From: Janthinobacterium sp. 64 | Lineage (GTDB): Bacteria; Pseudomonadota; Gammaproteobacteria; Burkholderiales; Burkholderiaceae_D | Assembly (NCBI RefSeq): GCF_002813325.1 | Contig: NZ_PHUG01000001.1 | Location: 5,766,001-5,830,000, forward strand | Direction: 5' to 3' | DNA length: 64,000 nt | Shown here: piece after piece, positions 53,697-64,000 of the stretch | How the letters are laid out: each line of letters begins with the position of its first letter | Numbering within the stretch: position 1 is the stretch's first letter | Translations under genes and position numbers: made by a program | The notes under the pieces: generated by a model | Databases searched by the model: none | Seen by the model: the letters and a program-made list of their open reading frames with translations, nothing else | What the model was told of the DNA's origin: nothing

Positions 53697-54569
53697 ATGC
53701 CGCAAACTAAAACGGATTCGGTCAAGGAATTTGATTTCACTGGCAAGGACTTCGAACGGGTCCGCGCCATGATTTACAAGCGGGCCGGCATCGCGCTGGC
53801 CGACAGCAAGCAGGAAATGGTCTACAGCCGCCTGGCCAGGCGCTTGCGCGCGACCGGCATTTCCTCCTTCGTCCGCTACCTGGACGACCTGGAAGCGGGC
53901 CGCATGGGCGACGAGTGGGAAGCGTTCACGAATGCGCTGACGACCAACCTGACGTCGTTCTTCCGCGAGGCGCATCACTTCCCGCTGCTGGCCGAGCATG
54001 TGAAAAAACTGAGCGGGCCTATCACCATCTGGTGTTCGGCCAGTTCCACCGGCGAGGAGCCGTATTCGATCGCCATGACGGTGTGCGAGGCGTTCAATAC
54101 GCTCACGCCGCCCGTCACCATCATCGCCACGGACATCGACACGAACGTGCTGGCCACGGCCGCCAATGGCGTCTACAACCTGGACCGGCTCGACAAGATG
54201 CCCGCCGACCGTGCGCGGCGCTTTTTCTTGCGCGGCAAGGGCGATCGCGAGGGGCAGGTACGGGTGCGCCCGGAACTGCGCCAGATGATCACCTTCAAGC
54301 CGCTCAACCTGCTGGCCGACGGCTGGCCATTGACTGGCCAGTTCGACGTCATCTTTTGCCGTAACGTGATGATTTATTTTGACAAGGCGACGCAGCGCAA
54401 GATCCTGTCGCGCTTTGTGCCCTTGATGAAGCCCGATGCCCTGCTGTTTGCGGGCCATTCGGAGAATTTTCTGTACGTGTCGGATTCATTGAAGCTGCGC
54501 GGTAAAACAGTCTATGAGCTCGATCAGCCTCGGGGCGCCGCGCCCAAGGCATCGTCGCATCGTACATGA
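53697..54569 (+). CDS. cheR: Chemotaxis methyltransferase CheR
   Basis: 290 residues: N-terminal helical domain, 'TTNLTSFFREAHHFP' and SAM-site 'WCSASSTGEEPYSIAM', beta-subdomain for pentapeptide docking, 'DVIFCRNVMIYFDK'. Methylates glutamates of MCPs. GAGG precedes the ATG. Confidence 0.97.
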   Translation: MPQTKTDSVKEFDFTGKDFERVRAMIYKRAGIALADSKQEMVYSRLARRLRATGISSFVRYLDDLEAGRMGDEWEAFTNALTTNLTSFFREAHHFPLLAEHVKKLSGPITIWCSASSTGEEPYSIAMTVCEAFNTLTPPVTIIATDIDTNVLATAANGVYNLDRLDKMPADRARRFFLRGKGDREGQVRVRPELRQMITFKPLNLLADGWPLTGQFDVIFCRNVMIYFDKATQRKILSRFVPLMKPDALLFAGHSENFLYVSDSLKLRGKTVYELDQPRGAAPKASSHRT

Positions 54570-54578
54570 GAGTGAAAT

Positions 54579-55187
54579 ATGAGCCTGGAATCCAAAGAGC
54601 AATTTGCCACTAACGTCTATTACGACAGGACGTTCAATTGTGACGCCGCCAAGATCTTGCCTGGTGAGTATTACTTTACCAACAAGGACATGCTGATCGT
54701 CACCGTGCTCGGCTCCTGCGTCTCGGCCTGCATCCGCGACCGCGTCACGGGCCTGGGCGGCATGAACCATTTCATGCTGCCCGACGGCGGCAGCGATCCG
54801 AACAGTCCGATTTCCGCGTCGATGCGCTATGGCACTTACGCCATGGAGATATTGATCAACGATCTGCTGAAGGCGGGCGCGCGGCGCGAGAACATGGAAG
54901 CGAAGGTGTTCGGCGGCGGCGCCGTACTGCGCGGCTTCACGGCGATCAACGTCGGTGAACGCAATGCGGCTTTCGTCATCAATTACCTGAAGGCGGAAAA
55001 GATGCGCGTGGTGGCCGAGGACTTGAACGACATCCACCCGCGCAAGGTGTATTTTTTCCCCCGCAGCGGCAAGGTGCTGGTGAAAAAGCTGATGCAGACG
55101 CATAACGATACGCTGGTACGCCGCGAACTCGATTACGCCAGCCGCTTGAAAGTCGCGCCGGTGGGCGGCGAGGTCGAGCTGTTCTAG
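54579..55187 (+). CDS. cheD: Chemoreceptor glutamine deamidase CheD
   Basis: 202 residues, 9 bases after cheR. Catalytic Cys/His block '[26 protein letters not shown]' (near 40-65) is intact. The C-terminal tail 'GGEVELF' resembles that of the CheZ-like protein (48502). Deamidates MCP glutamines. Confidence 0.96.
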   Translation: MSLESKEQFATNVYYDRTFNCDAAKILPGEYYFTNKDMLIVTVLGSCVSACIRDRVTGLGGMNHFMLPDGGSDPNSPISASMRYGTYAMEILINDLLKAGARRENMEAKVFGGGAVLRGFTAINVGERNAAFVINYLKAEKMRVVAEDLNDIHPRKVYFFPRSGKVLVKKLMQTHNDTLVRRELDYASRLKVAPVGGEVELF

Positions 55188-55192
55188 TAACA

Positions 55193-55304
55193 CCAGACCA
55201 AACCTGCTGCGCGTCGTGCTTTGCGGCCTGCGATGCTCACCGTGCTTCAGCACGGTTGCGCTTCTTAGCCACAAATCACTGCCGCTCGCTACGGTTTTGT
55301 CTGG
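55193..55304. repeat. Palindromic intergenic element between cheD and cheB
   Basis: Terminal inverted repeats CCAGACCAAACC / GGTTTTGTCTGG (one mismatch) enclose 88 bases with a perfect central hairpin ACCGTGCT-TC-AGCACGGT (55239-55256). It lacks a T-run. The look is of a small dispersed palindromic or MITE-like element inserted in the che operon; no second copy is in the window. Confidence 0.6.
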
Positions 55305-55353
55305 CGTTTTTACCGATTAAGAATAAGGGCCGCAAGGCTTGGAAGGATATTTT

Positions 55354-56424
55354 ATGAAGATCAAAGTATTGATCGTGGATGATTCGGCGCTGATTCGCAG
55401 CGTCATGACGGAAATCGTAAACAGCCAGCCCGACATGGAAGTGGTGGGCGCTGCGCCCGATCCGCTGGTGGCGCGCGAGATGATCAAGCAGACCAACCCC
55501 GACGTGCTGACCCTCGACGTCGAGATGCCGAAGATGGATGGCCTCGATTTCCTGGAAAAGCTGATGCGCTTGCGCCCGATGCCGGTATTGATGGTGTCGT
55601 CCTTGACCGAGCGCGGTTCGGAAATCACCATGCGCGCGCTGGAGCTGGGCGCCGTCGATTTCGTCACCAAGCCGAAGATTTCCATCCAGAGCGGCATGCG
55701 CGAGTATACGGACATGATCGCCGACAAGATCCGCGCCGCTTCGAAGGCGCGCATCCGCGCGCGCACGCTGCCGTCGGCGGGCGACAGGGTCGCCGCACCG
55801 CTGCCTGCGCTGCGCAGCCCCTTGACGTCGAGCGAAAAGCTGATCATCGTAGGCGCCTCCACGGGCGGCACGGAAGCGATCCGCGAATTTTTGATGCAGA
55901 TGCCGTCCGATTGCCCCGGCATCCTGATCACGCAGCACATGCCGGAAGGCTTTACGCGCTCGTTTGCGCGCCGCCTCGATTCGCTGTGCAAGATCTCGGT
56001 GCAGGAAGCGGCGGGCGGCGAACGGGTGCTGCCCGGCCACGCCTACATCGCGCCCGGCCATTCGCACCTGACCCTGACGCGCAGCGGCGCCAATTACATG
56101 ACCAAGATCGACCAGGGCGAACCGGTCAACCGCCACCGCCCCTCGGTCGATGTGCTGTTCCGTTCGGCCGCGCAGTCGGCGGGCAAGAATGCCGTCGGCG
56201 TGATCCTGACCGGCATGGGCAAGGATGGCGCACAAGGCATGTTGGAGATGAAGGCCGCAGGAGCGTATAATTTTGCGCAGGATGAAGCCAGTTGCGTGGT
56301 GTTCGGCATGCCGCGCGAGGCGATCGCCGTTGGTGCCACGCATGAGGTCGGCGCTTTGACGGCGCTGCCCGGCATGGTGCTGGGACACCTGGCTGCGCAT
56401 GGCATGCGTGCTTTGCGCGTGTAA
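55354..56424 (+). CDS. cheB: Chemotaxis methylesterase/deamidase CheB
   Basis: 356 residues from ATG 55354. Receiver (phospho-Asp in '[13 protein letters not shown]'), linker, and methylesterase with catalytic Ser in '[11 protein letters not shown]', His in '[10 protein letters not shown]' and Asp in '[12 protein letters not shown]'. Removes MCP methyl groups when phosphorylated by CheA. Confidence 0.97.
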   Translation: MKIKVLIVDDSALIRSVMTEIVNSQPDMEVVGAAPDPLVAREMIKQTNPDVLTLDVEMPKMDGLDFLEKLMRLRPMPVLMVSSLTERGSEITMRALELGAVDFVTKPKISIQSGMREYTDMIADKIRAASKARIRARTLPSAGDRVAAPLPALRSPLTSSEKLIIVGASTGGTEAIREFLMQMPSDCPGILITQHMPEGFTRSFARRLDSLCKISVQEAAGGERVLPGHAYIAPGHSHLTLTRSGANYMTKIDQGEPVNRHRPSVDVLFRSAAQSAGKNAVGVILTGMGKDGAQGMLEMKAAGAYNFAQDEASCVVFGMPREAIAVGATHEVGALTALPGMVLGHLAAHGMRALRV

Positions 56425-56571
56425 GCCACGTTTTGTATGATCTGGGGCAAGTTTGTTCGCCTAAAAGCAACGAAAATGCTATCCTACAACTTGCTGCCGT
56501 AGTGTCGACCATAATGTCGGCATTCATGTCGATATTATTAACAAACCGCTACAGAAACAACGGAGTTATTC

Positions 56572-56970
56572 ATGGCTGATCCAAAGATGAAATTTTTAGT
56601 CGTTGACGATTTTTCGACGATGCGCCGCATTGTCCGGAATCTGTTGAAGGAACTGGGTTATGCCAACGTCGATGAGGCGGAAGACGGCGTGATGGGCCTG
56701 GCCAAGCTGCGCGCGGAATCCTACGATTTCGTCGTCTCGGACTGGAACATGCCTAATATGGATGGCCTGACGATGCTGCAGCATATCCGCGCCGATCCGG
56801 CACTGGCCAAGCTGCCCGTGCTGATGGTGACCGCCGAAGCGAAAAAAGAAAACATCATCGCCGCCGCGCAAGCCGGCGCCAGCGGTTATGTTGTCAAGCC
56901 GTTCACGGCCGCTACCCTCGATGAAAAGCTGAACAAGATTTTCGAGAAGCTGGAAAAAGCCGGCGCTTAA
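56572..56970 (+). CDS. cheY: Chemotaxis response regulator CheY
   Basis: 132 residues, enteric-like: '[22 protein letters not shown]', Asp57 in '[12 protein letters not shown]', '[11 protein letters not shown]' and '[22 protein letters not shown]'. Its phosphorylated form binds FliM. No cheZ follows; a terminator does. Confidence 0.97.
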   Translation: MADPKMKFLVVDDFSTMRRIVRNLLKELGYANVDEAEDGVMGLAKLRAESYDFVVSDWNMPNMDGLTMLQHIRADPALAKLPVLMVTAEAKKENIIAAAQAGASGYVVKPFTAATLDEKLNKIFEKLEKAGA

Positions 56971-56989
56971 TCCAGGTGTGACCGTCATC

Positions 56990-57029
56990 AAAAAAAACGC
57001 TGCCAGTGCAAACCGGCAGCGTTTTTTTT
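56990..57029. terminator. Bidirectional terminator after cheY
   Basis: ACGCTGCC / GGCAGCGT stem flanked by A-run on the left and T8 on the right; serves cheY (+) and the SDR gene (-). Confidence 0.92.
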
Positions 57030-57047
57030 CGTCGGCTTGCGTCTTGC

Positions 57048-57800
57048 CTACACCAGGCCGCCATTCGCGCGCAAGGTTTGCCCGTTGATCCAGCGGCCAT
57101 CCGGCCCTGCCAAAAAAGCCACGGCGGCAGCGATGTCGTCCGGCGTGCCCAGGCGCTCCAGCGGCGCCATCTTGCTCATGCGTTCTATCATTTCCGCCGT
57201 CTTGCCGTTCAAGAACAGGGCCGTGGCCGTGGGGCCGGGGGCGACGGCGTTGACGGTGATGTTCTTGCCGCGCAATTCCTTGGCGAAGATAGTCGTCATC
57301 GTCTCGATGGCGGCCTTGCTGGCGCCATAGATGCTGTAGCCGGGCAGGGCCAGGCCAATCACGCTGGTGGAGAAGTTGACCACGCTGCCGCCGTGGCGCA
57401 AGCGCGTTGCCGCCTGGCGCATGGTGTTGAAGCTGCCCTTGACGTTGACGGCGAACAGGCTGTCGAAGGTGGCGTCGTCCGTGTCGGCCAGGGCTGGCAG
57501 CGCGGGCGGCATGATGCCGGCGTTGTTGACCAGCACGTCGACGCCGCCGAAGGCCGCCTCGGCCGCAGCGAACAGCGCTTGCACATCGCCCGCATCGGCC
57601 ACGTTGGCCTTGACGGCGATGGCGGCGCCGCCGTCGGCAAGAATGCTTGCCACCAGCGCGTCCGCCGCCGCCTTGCCGCTGGCGTAATTGACGACGACTT
57701 GCATGCCGTCGCGCGCCAGGCGGCGGGCGATGGCCGCGCCGATGCCGCGCGAGGCGCCCGTGACGATGGCGACCCTGGCTGGGGTGGGTACGGTATGCAT
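57048..57800 (-). CDS. Short-chain dehydrogenase/reductase
   Basis: 250 residues, AGGAG upstream. 'VTGASRGIGAAIAR', 'NNAGIMPP', 'STSVIGLALPGYSIYGASKAA' with Ser-Tyr-Lys, and the 'NAVAPGPTATALF' loop. The Gly-Arg pattern and Asn after strand 2 ('VNYASG') suggest NADP(H). Substrate unknown. Not in an operon. Confidence 0.92.
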   Translation of the reverse strand: MHTVPTPARVAIVTGASRGIGAAIARRLARDGMQVVVNYASGKAAADALVASILADGGAAIAVKANVADAGDVQALFAAAEAAFGGVDVLVNNAGIMPPALPALADTDDATFDSLFAVNVKGSFNTMRQAATRLRHGGSVVNFSTSVIGLALPGYSIYGASKAAIETMTTIFAKELRGKNITVNAVAPGPTATALFLNGKTAEMIERMSKMAPLERLGTPDDIAAAVAFLAGPDGRWINGQTLRANGGLV

Positions 57801-58095
57801 GTTGCTTCTCCTGTCATGGTGGGAGGCCCGCGCGCGGTGTGTCTGCGAACCAGTATGGCGATTGTGATCTTTATTGTTGCGTGGATAAAGACTGGTTTGA
57901 TGGTTTTAGTGTGCAATCAAAATCAACAATGCTGCAGACGACACGGCGCCAGCCGTCTGGCATAAGCTGTCATGCAACAAGTTGCGACGTGGAATGAAAT
58001 ATTTCCCAAAGTTAACTTTACACGTCAACTAAAGTGGCTCATGATCGCTGCACTATTCCACCTCTGTCCCCGACCCCGACAAGAAGGAGCGCCAC
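57801..58095. other. Intergenic region between the SDR and lipoprotein genes
   Basis: About 295 bases between divergent genes; contains both promoters presumably, with AT-rich patches near 57860-57930 and 58000-58030. No gene or structured RNA recognised. Confidence 0.4.
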
Positions 58096-58533
58096 ATGCG
58101 CCGAGCACCCGTATTATTCTTTGCCCTGAGCACGGCCTTGCTGGCAGCCTGTGGCGTGAGCCTTGAGCAAACCGCCGTGGCGCCTGTTGCGTCTGTCGAG
58201 ATGCAGGAGCCTGCCGAAGCCGATGGCCGGCATGCTTATCTGCACCGCGTGGGTGGCCATGATTATGTCAGCCTGAGCCAGAACGGCCCGCAAGGCGGCT
58301 TGCCGATACTCACAGGGGCGCAGCGCGGTGCGCATGCGATCCGCCTGCTGGCAGCCGATCCGGCCCAGGCGCGGGCCATCCTGCGCAGCCTGAGGCTGCC
58401 TGCGAACCAGCGCAAGCTGTGGGCGGGCGAGGAAATCGTGCTCGATGCGGCCAGCTATGACATGTTGCAGGCGGCACGCGGCAGCAACAAACCGCTGTTT
58501 GCCGAACTCAAGCTGGTAGGGATGGAGAAGTAA
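58096..58533 (+). CDS. Small lipoprotein of unknown function
   Basis: 145 residues with lipobox 'STALLAAC' (Cys about 19) and AAGGAG upstream. The mature part is mixed alpha/beta, 'ARAILRSLRLPANQRKLW'. No family recognised. Convergent with panC across a shared hairpin. Confidence 0.7.
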   Translation: MRRAPVLFFALSTALLAACGVSLEQTAVAPVASVEMQEPAEADGRHAYLHRVGGHDYVSLSQNGPQGGLPILTGAQRGAHAIRLLAADPAQARAILRSLRLPANQRKLWAGEEIVLDAASYDMLQAARGSNKPLFAELKLVGMEK

Positions 58534-58560
58534 AAAAAGAAACGGGGCCGAATGGCCCCG
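58534..58560 (-). terminator. Terminator of panC
   Basis: On the minus strand: CGGGGCC-ATTC-GGCCCCG followed by TTTCTTTTTTT. It may also act on the lipoprotein transcript, though the right-hand side lacks a T-run. Confidence 0.8.
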
Positions 58561-58572
58561 CTGTGAATGCGC

Positions 58573-59424
<852 letters not shown>

Positions 59425-59466
59425 CTAAAACCCCGTTGTACGGTGGTCAGTGACAAAGGGAAGGGA

Positions 59467-60393
59467 TCAGGCGGGCGAATAGGCCAGCCGGACGTAGATG
59501 GGGGCAAACGGTTCTGCCTGCGTGATTTCGATCAGGGTTTCCTTGGCCAGTTCCAGCAGGGCCACGAAGTTGACCACCACCACGGGCACGCCGCCGGCAA
59601 TGTCGAAAAGTTCGCTGAACTCGACGAAGCGCGACGATTGCAAGTGGCGCAGGATGCTCGACATGTGCTCGCGCACGGACAGTTCCTGGCGGCTGATGCG
59701 GTGGTGCTGGGTCAGTTTGGCGCGCTTCAGCACGTCGAGCCACGCCTGCTGCAAGTCCACCGCTTCCACGTCGGGCCAGGTGGGCGTCAGGCTTTGCTCG
59801 ATGAAAATCTGCGTGCGCACGAAATCGCGCTCGAACTGGGGAATGGTGTTCAGGTCGTAGGCGGCCAGCTTGATCTGCTCGTACTCAAGCAGGCGGCGCA
59901 CCAGTTCGGCACGGGGATCGCCGCCATCTTCCTCGACGTCGCTCTTGCGCGAAGGCAAGAGCATGCGCGACTTGATCTCGATCAGCATGGCCGCCATCAG
60001 CAAGTACTCGGCGGCCAGTTCCAGGTTGCTCACGCGGATCTGGTCCACGTATTTCAGATATTGCAGGGTCACCTGCGCCATCGGAATATCGAGAATGTTG
60101 AAGTTTTGCTTGCGGATCAGGTAGAGCAGCAAGTCGAGCGGGCCTTCGAAGGCTTCGAGGAAGATTTCCAGCGCGTCCGGCGGGATGTACAAATCCGTCG
60201 GCATGCGCAGCATCGGTTCGCCATACAGGCGGGCGATGCCAGGCGGGTCGGCGGCAGGCGCCGCGTCCGTGGTTGCAGATGCTGCAGGGTCGCCGCTGCC
60301 GTCGCCTTCAGCGACAGGTTCGGGCGACTCGATGACTGCGCCGGCACCGGAAGCGTCGGCTTCCGGCGTGACTACAGACTCTTCAGGCAGCAT
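59467..60393 (-). CDS. scpA: Segregation and condensation protein A
   Basis: 308 residues: a Pro/Ala-rich N-terminal extension (~75 residues), then the kleisin core 'FEGPLDLLLYLIRKQNFNILDIPM' (near 88-112) and C-terminal winged helix. ScpA bridges SMC heads with ScpB in chromosome condensation. The usual partner scpB is not in the window. Located between DUF3460 and panC. Confidence 0.95.
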   Translation of the reverse strand: MLPEESVVTPEADASGAGAVIESPEPVAEGDGSGDPAASATTDAAPAADPPGIARLYGEPMLRMPTDLYIPPDALEIFLEAFEGPLDLLLYLIRKQNFNILDIPMAQVTLQYLKYVDQIRVSNLELAAEYLLMAAMLIEIKSRMLLPSRKSDVEEDGGDPRAELVRRLLEYEQIKLAAYDLNTIPQFERDFVRTQIFIEQSLTPTWPDVEAVDLQQAWLDVLKRAKLTQHHRISRQELSVREHMSSILRHLQSSRFVEFSELFDIAGGVPVVVVNFVALLELAKETLIEITQAEPFAPIYVRLAYSPA

Positions 60394-60410
60394 CGTGCCG
60401 GTTCCAGATC

Positions 60411-60620
60411 TTAGTTCTTGTTCTGGTAAACGTAAGCCTGTTGCTTGACGGCCGATGCCAGCTGGCGTTCCTGCTCATCGATGCTGACGGCTGGCTTGTC
60501 CCACAGCAGGGCGCGGCCCGCTTGCTGGCCCGCTTCCATGCCAGGATTCTTGGCCTTCAGTTCGGCGATGAACAAGGTGTGGTCGGATACGTAGTTGTTG
60601 TGTTTTGCAGGCAGTTTCAT
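60411..60620 (-). CDS. DUF3460 family small protein
   Basis: 69 residues, GAAGAG before the ATG. 'VSDHTLFIAELKAKNPGMEAGQ' and 'GRALLWDKP' match DUF3460, a betaproteobacterial family of unknown function commonly located beside scpA. Conserved synteny supports reality. Confidence 0.85.
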   Translation of the reverse strand: MKLPAKHNNYVSDHTLFIAELKAKNPGMEAGQQAGRALLWDKPAVSIDEQERQLASAVKQQAYVYQNKN

Positions 60621-60727
60621 ATTCTCTTCTGAGTGTCTTATAAGTAAGGTCAGCCGGCCGTATTTTACCGCGCCGTGCGGCCTGGCGGGTTGTTGTATCG
60701 GCAAGTCCGGGGCGAAATTGCTAAAAA

Positions 60728-61207
60728 TCAATAACGCAGCAAACGCCGCATCACCATCGGCGCCGGTTCGGCGGGGTTGGCGTGCGAATATTCCAGTTCT
60801 TCGGCCAGGTCGAATTCGAAGGCCGCATAAAAATCGATCAGTTTGCGCTGGTCGCGCCGCACGGCCAGGCGCAATTCCTCGGCCTGGCACGACAGGCCAT
60901 GATGAATGATGGCTTCGAGCAAATGTTGTGAAACATGGCTGCCCCGGTAGGCGGGCAGCACGCCCATGCGTGAAATCTTCCAGATGGCGGGGTCGCTGTC
61001 GAGCGGCATCCAGCGCAGCGAACCGGCTGGAATGTCGTCGATCAGCAACAAAAAACCGCCGCCGTGGCGCAATTGCGCTTCCACCTGCTGCGCCGTCTCG
61101 TGGTGCCCGCTGGACGAGGCGGCCACCTTGCCGGCCCATGCGGCGCGGGTCAGCTCGGCCATCAGTTGTGCATCGGCATTTGTTGCTTCGCGCACCACGA
61201 TATTCAT
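60728..61207 (-). CDS. GNAT family acetyltransferase
   Basis: 159 residues (AGGA 6 bases before ATG 61207). GNAT fold with 'ISRMGVLPAYRGSHVSQHLLEAII' containing the acetyl-CoA pyrophosphate loop (R/Q-x-x-G-x-G/A variant 'YRGSHV'). Acceptor unknown. Between metG and DUF3460 on the same strand. Confidence 0.85.
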   Translation of the reverse strand: MNIVVREATNADAQLMAELTRAAWAGKVAASSSGHHETAQQVEAQLRHGGGFLLLIDDIPAGSLRWMPLDSDPAIWKISRMGVLPAYRGSHVSQHLLEAIIHHGLSCQAEELRLAVRRDQRKLIDFYAAFEFDLAEELEYSHANPAEPAPMVMRRLLRY

Positions 61208-61226
61208 CATCGGTCCTTGTGGGGGC

Positions 61227-63380
61227 TTAGCGGATGCGCATGCCAGGTTCGGCGCCCGGCCACGGGTTCAGGATGTAGATGCCCGGATTGGCCTTCTCGT
61301 CGGCGGCGGACGCTGCCATGACCATGCCTTCGGAAATGCCGAACTTCATCTTGCGTGGCGCCAGATTGGCCACCAGCACCGTCAGCTTGCCGATCAGTTC
61401 TTCCGGCTGGTAGGCCGAGCGGATGCCCGAAAACACGTTGCGCAAACGGCCTTCGCCCGCATCCAGGGTCAGGCGCAGCAGCTTGTCGGAGCCGTCGACC
61501 AGTTCGCAGTTGACGATTTTCGCGATGCGCAGGTCGACCTTGAGGAAGTCGTCGATCTTGATTTCGGGCGCCAGTTCTTCGATGGCGGCAGCGGCCGGAG
61601 CAGCGGATGTTGCGTCATTCGCGGCATCGCCAGCCGGTGCCGCGATGGCGGCCGCTTGCGGTGCGTCAAACAGCGCTTCGATCATCTTCGCATCCATGCG
61701 CGTCATCAAGTGGCTGTAGGCGCCGATGGTACGGCCCAGCATGCTGTTCGCGACGGCGTCGCCGAATACTTGCGTATCGGCCCAAGTGAATTGCTCGTCG
61801 TTGAGGAACGAGGCCACGTTCTTGGCCACGCCCGGCAGCACCGGCGACAGCAAAATCGTCAGCTGGCGGAACAGGATCAGGGCCGTCGTGCACACGTCGT
61901 GCAGTTCTGCGGTTTTTTCTGCATCCTTGGCCAGAATCCACGGCTTGTTTTCATCGACATACTGGTTGGTGATGTCGGCGATTTCCATGATTTCGCGCAA
62001 GGCCTTGCCGAATTCGCGGTTCTCGAAGTGCGCAGCGATGCTGGCCTGGCGCTCGACGATGACGCCGTTGACGTCCACCGTCAGGGCGCGGTTGATCCAG
62101 CTTTGCGCGCCTTCCGACAGCGTCGACGCCAGCTTGCCGTCGAAACGCTTGGCGATGAAGCCGGCGCAGCGGCTGGCGATGTTCACGTACTTGCCGATCA
62201 GGTCGCTGTTCACGCGGGCAACGAAGTCTTCGCCGTTGAAGTCCAGGTCTTCCACTTTCGAGTTCAGCTTGAAGGCGATGTAGTAGCGCAGCCATTCCGG
62301 GTTCATGCCCAGGTCCAGGTAGCGCAGCGGCGAAATGCCCGTGCCGCGCGACTTCGACATTTTTTCATTGTTGACCGTCAGGAAGCCGTGGACGTTGACT
62401 TTCAGTTTGTCGATCACCGGGTGATCGGCGAACTTCAGCATGGCGGGCCAGAACAGCAAATGGAAGGAGACGATGTCCTTGCCGATGAAGTGGATCTGTT
62501 CCGTCGACGGGTCGTTCAGGAAGGCGTCGAAATCGATGCCTTTCTTGTCGCAATAGTTTTTCAGGCTGGCCAGGTAGCCGACGGGCGCGTCCATCCACAC
62601 ATAGAAGAATTTACCTGGTGCATCAGGAATCGGGATGCCGAAGTAGGGCGCATCGCGCGAAATATCCCAGTCGGCCAGCTTTTCACCGGCTTCGCCCAGC
62701 CATTCGCTGACCTTGTTGACCATTTCCGGCTGCAAGCGGCCTGGCGTATTCAGCCAATCTTTCAGGAATTCGAAGCAGCGCGGGTCGGACAGCTTGAAGA
62801 AATACTGTTCCGACGGCTTCATCACGGGCGTCGCGTTGGTAAACACGGAGAACGGATTGACCAGGTCGGTTGGCTGGTAGGCCGCGCCGCACACTTCGCA
62901 ATTGTCGCCGTACTGGTTCTTGGCGCCGCATTTCGGGCATTCGCCCTTGATGTTGCGGTCGGCCAGGAACATGCCCTTGACCGGGTCGAAGAAGCGGTCG
63001 ACGGTTTTCGTGACGATCAGGCCCGTATCGCGCAGCTTGCGGTAGATCGATTGCGACAGGTCGACGTTTTCCGGCGAATCGGTCGAATACCAGTTGTCGA
63101 AGGCGATATGGAAGCCATCGAGGTACTGGGCGCGGCCGGCGGCGATGTTGGCGACGAATTGCTGCGGCGTGATGCCTTCCTTTTCGGCGGCGATCATGAT
63201 GGGCGTGCCATGCGTATCGTCGGCGCCCACAAAGTGCACTTCACGGCCGGCTGCGCCATCGCGTTGCATTCGCTGGAACCGGACCCAGATATCGGCCTGG
63301 ATGTATTCCATGATGTGGCCAATGTGAAAAGCGGCGTTTGCGTAAGGCAGGGCAGTGGTGACGAACAGCTTGCGAGTCAT
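61227..63380 (-). CDS. metG: Methionyl-tRNA synthetase
   Basis: 717 residues from ATG 63380. '[17 protein letters not shown]' (HIGH), zinc knuckle '[17 protein letters not shown]', 'KMSKSRGTG' (KMSKS), and a C-terminal tRNA-binding OB-fold extension (about 605-717, '[17 protein letters not shown]'). Complete. Charges tRNA-Met. Divergent from apbC. Confidence 0.98.
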   Translation of the reverse strand: MTRKLFVTTALPYANAAFHIGHIMEYIQADIWVRFQRMQRDGAAGREVHFVGADDTHGTPIMIAAEKEGITPQQFVANIAAGRAQYLDGFHIAFDNWYSTDSPENVDLSQSIYRKLRDTGLIVTKTVDRFFDPVKGMFLADRNIKGECPKCGAKNQYGDNCEVCGAAYQPTDLVNPFSVFTNATPVMKPSEQYFFKLSDPRCFEFLKDWLNTPGRLQPEMVNKVSEWLGEAGEKLADWDISRDAPYFGIPIPDAPGKFFYVWMDAPVGYLASLKNYCDKKGIDFDAFLNDPSTEQIHFIGKDIVSFHLLFWPAMLKFADHPVIDKLKVNVHGFLTVNNEKMSKSRGTGISPLRYLDLGMNPEWLRYYIAFKLNSKVEDLDFNGEDFVARVNSDLIGKYVNIASRCAGFIAKRFDGKLASTLSEGAQSWINRALTVDVNGVIVERQASIAAHFENREFGKALREIMEIADITNQYVDENKPWILAKDAEKTAELHDVCTTALILFRQLTILLSPVLPGVAKNVASFLNDEQFTWADTQVFGDAVANSMLGRTIGAYSHLMTRMDAKMIEALFDAPQAAAIAAPAGDAANDATSAAPAAAAIEELAPEIKIDDFLKVDLRIAKIVNCELVDGSDKLLRLTLDAGEGRLRNVFSGIRSAYQPEELIGKLTVLVANLAPRKMKFGISEGMVMAASAADEKANPGIYILNPWPGAEPGMRIR

Positions 63381-63540
63381 GATTGATGCACTTTTGGGAT
63401 GGATAATAGGACATTTTAACAGCGGAAAGGCAATATGAGCAGATGCTGCGCCGGCAAGTGATACTTTTGCCGCCATCGCGCCATGCAAATTTGCGCTAGA
63501 CTGCGCGTATTGCATATATGTAGTACACACGGAGATTGTC

Positions 63541-64000
63541 ATGAGCATCACAGTAGAAGACGTCAAGGCCGCGCTGGCCCAGGTTATTGATCCAAATACA
63601 CATAAAGATTTCGTTTCCAGTAAAACCGTCAAGAATCTGAAGGTCGATGGCAATGATATTTCCCTCGACATCGAGCTGGGCTACCCCGCCAAAAGCCAGA
63701 TCGACCTGATCCGCAAATCCGTGCTGGCCGCCCTGCGCGTGCTGCCGGGCGTGGGCAACGTCAGCGTGGGCGTGTCGTCGAAAATCATTTCGCACACGGT
63801 GCAGCGCGGCTTGAAGCCGATGAGCAACGTGAAAAACATCATTGCCGTCGCTTCCGGCAAGGGCGGCGTGGGTAAATCGACCACGGCCGTCAACCTGGCC
63901 CTGGCCCTGGCAGCCGAAGGCGCCACCGTCGGCATGCTCGACGCCGATATCTATGGTCCGTCGCAACCGATGATGCTGGGTGTCAAAGGCCAGCCAAAAA
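63541..64000 (+). CDS. apbC: Iron-sulfur cluster carrier ApbC/Mrp, 5' part
   Basis: Runs off the window end; 153 residues seen. ATG 63541 with GGAGA upstream. N-terminal MIP18/DUF59-type domain (about 1-80), then P-loop '[20 protein letters not shown]' (deviant Walker A) and '[12 protein letters not shown]'. A P-loop ATPase that carries Fe-S clusters. Divergent from metG by 160 bases. Confidence 0.95.
   Translation, partial: MSITVEDVKAALAQVIDPNTHKDFVSSKTVKNLKVDGNDISLDIELGYPAKSQIDLIRKSVLAALRVLPGVGNVSVGVSSKIISHTVQRGLKPMSNVKNIIAVASGKGGVGKSTTAVNLALALAAEGATVGMLDADIYGPSQPMMLGVKGQPK

Noticed and set aside
60966..63386. Plus-strand open frame of about 800 codons opposite metG
   Set aside because: Antisense of a complete, unmistakable methionyl-tRNA synthetase.

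Overview
The window is 64 kb of high-GC, gene-dense chromosome. Gene content and order suggest a motile, flagellated betaproteobacterium of the Oxalobacteraceae (Janthinobacterium/Duganella/Massilia type). The pointers are flhDC followed by motAB and a complete che cluster, the block panC-scpA-DUF3460-GNAT-metG facing apbC, many MCP/GGDEF/HD-GYP signalling proteins, and AraC/TetR/HxlR/MocR regulators beside the genes they probably control. The family assignment is inferred from protein types and synteny and has not been checked by database search. No insertion sequence, prophage, CRISPR array, tRNA or rRNA was seen. The DNA reads as ordinary chromosomal backbone with accessory operons.

Layout. 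1-2.3 kb: the 3' end of a mannitol dehydrogenase-type polyol oxidoreductase and two tandem cupin/AraC regulators. 2.3-6.7 kb: a phytase-like lipoprotein facing an S9 peptidase, with a terminator between two REP-like palindromes. 6.8-8.6 kb: a GST divergent from an HxlR regulator, then a secreted unknown. 8.9-12.8 kb: an HD-GYP protein, a PAS-type (Aer-like) MCP and a DUF2071 protein. 12.9-14.8 kb: 3-hydroxybutyrate dehydrogenase and an AraC regulator. 14.9-20.0 kb: a tightly overlapping operon of an alkyl-DHAP-synthase-like flavoprotein, a GlpD-like dehydrogenase, a small unknown protein and an FGGY kinase. 20.0-22.5 kb: a Fur-box-preceded TonB receptor. 22.7-28.3 kb: a REC-PAS-GGDEF protein, an aminotransferase, an EamA exporter and a MocR regulator. 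28.3-31 kb: htpG with a sigma-32 promoter, and a TetR regulator. 31-35 kb: a redox/electrophile-defence group of TetR, FrnE/DsbA-like, AhpD-like and an Old-Yellow-Enzyme/OsmC fusion. 35-40.6 kb: small membrane protein, hydrolase, secreted unknown, and an LRR plus MORN/YwqK pair. 40.6-43.4 kb: kynU-kynA-serine hydrolase (tryptophan to anthranilate). 43.4-57 kb: the motility and chemotaxis locus flhDC, membrane methyltransferase, motAB, CheZ-like, cheY, cheA, cheW, MCP, cheR, cheD, cheB, cheY. 57-64 kb: SDR, lipoprotein, panC, scpA, DUF3460, GNAT, metG and the start of apbC/mrp.

The most noteworthy points are: (i) the flhDC upstream region, with two sigma-28-like promoters in a duplicated context, a perfect FNR/ANR box and two further perfect palindromes; (ii) an OYE-OsmC fusion whose OYE part lacks the canonical active-site His and Tyr and whose OsmC part keeps only one Cys; (iii) the AGPS-like/GlpD/FGGY operon; (iv) a short CheZ-like protein that may replace the absent classical CheZ; (v) a serine hydrolase translationally coupled to kynA in an operon with no kynB; (vi) an LRR/MORN gene pair. 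Functions come from motif recognition by eye, so fine substrate specificity remains inference throughout.
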